A stretch of DNA of 6,308 nt from an uncultured Clostridia bacterium (GTDB lineage: Bacteria > Bacillota > Clostridia > Oscillospirales > Ruminococcaceae), in the NCBI GenBank assembly GCA_946056455.1, contig CAMGJS010000058.1, positions 1 to 6,308 on the forward strand, in the 5' to 3' direction. Below are positions 6,134 through 6,308 of the stretch, piece by piece. The notes under the pieces are model-generated. The model saw only the letters and a list, made by a program, of their open reading frames with translations. It ran no database searches and was not told where the DNA came from. Within the stretch, counting starts at the first letter, position 1, and each line of letters begins with the position of its first letter. A program made the position numbers and the translations under genes.

Positions 6134-6308
6134 TTACTGAATTTTTGAAAGTGATATTATTGTTTCGATATGCTTTGTCATCGGGAACATATCTACGGGC
6201 TGGATTTTTGTTACCCGATGCTTTTTTGTGAGAATGTTAAGGTCTCTTGCGCAGGTTTCGGGGGTGCAGGAAATATAGACTATCCTTTCGGGCGAAAGCT
6301 TGCAGAGT
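6134..6308 (-). CDS. 23S rRNA (uracil-5-)-methyltransferase, RlmCD/RumA (TrmA) family, C-terminal fragment
   Basis: The leftward frame from the right edge gives the last 57 residues of a TrmA/RumA-type SAM-dependent methyltransferase, ending in TAA at 6136-6134. The diagnostic block is VYISCTPETCARDL, where the cysteine at fragment residue 14 corresponds to the catalytic nucleophile that attacks uracil C6. VDMFPMTKHIE follows, with the glutamate at fragment residue 48 in the position of the conserved general base. The usual motif is SCNP, so Thr replaces Asn here. Members methylate C5 of uridine in 23S rRNA or tRNA, and in Firmicutes are mostly annotated RlmD or RlmCD; the fragment cannot tell which. 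The N-terminal TRAM and SAM-binding parts lie outside the window. It precedes the AEC permease by 12 bases and is probably co-transcribed with it. Confidence 0.88.
   Translation of the reverse strand, partial: LCKLSPERIVYISCTPETCARDLNILTKKHRVTKIQPVDMFPMTKHIETIISLSKIQ

Noticed and set aside
1..6308. CRISPR array, tRNA, rRNA, insertion sequence or phage genes
   Set aside because: No regularly spaced repeats, cloverleaf-like segments, transposase motifs or terminal inverted repeats were seen. Nearly all bases belong to well-supported housekeeping-type genes.

Overview
The window looks like ordinary chromosome from a low-to-moderate GC Firmicute of the class Clostridia. The evidence is heavy use of ATA and AGA/AGG codons, strong GGAGG-type ribosome binding sites, a consensus sigma-A promoter, and gene families typical of that group: M42 aminopeptidases, a SpoVB-like flippase, an AEC permease and a YnbB-type PLP lyase. 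Species cannot be assigned from the sequence. Genes are tightly packed and the longest non-coding gap is about 110 bases. I see no mobile element, CRISPR array, tRNA or rRNA.

Layout. From 3644 down to position 1 there is one leftward operon. It has a clear promoter (TTGCTA, 17 bp, TATAAT), a short leader with an imperfect inverted repeat, then two tandem M42 metallo-aminopeptidases, a GNAT acetyltransferase-like protein, and the N-terminal two thirds of a PLP-dependent methionine gamma-lyase family (YnbB, 'aluminium resistance') protein cut by the window edge. The genes overlap by 1 or 4 bases or sit 3 bases apart, so translational coupling is likely. Diverging from this operon, on the plus strand, is a 499-residue MOP-superfamily (SpoVB-like) flippase at 3666-5165. 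A hairpin at 5169-5191 separates it from a convergent leftward pair: the C-terminal end of a RlmCD/RumA-type 23S rRNA uracil-5-methyltransferase (partial at the right edge) followed by an AEC-family permease.

How the genes may work together. The M42 pair would trim peptides to free amino acids in the cytoplasm, and the PLP lyase family acts on sulfur amino acids or related substrates, so the leftward operon is plausibly a peptide and amino-acid catabolism unit. This is inference from family membership and co-transcription. The flippase (cell-envelope lipid-linked precursor export) and the rRNA methyltransferase/permease pair have no obvious functional tie to it.

I did not find a convincing previously undescribed system. 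The points most worth a second look are the two diverged M42 paralogues with different metal-site residues, the TTG start of the first one, the inverted repeat in its leader, and the variant SCTP catalytic motif in the methyltransferase.
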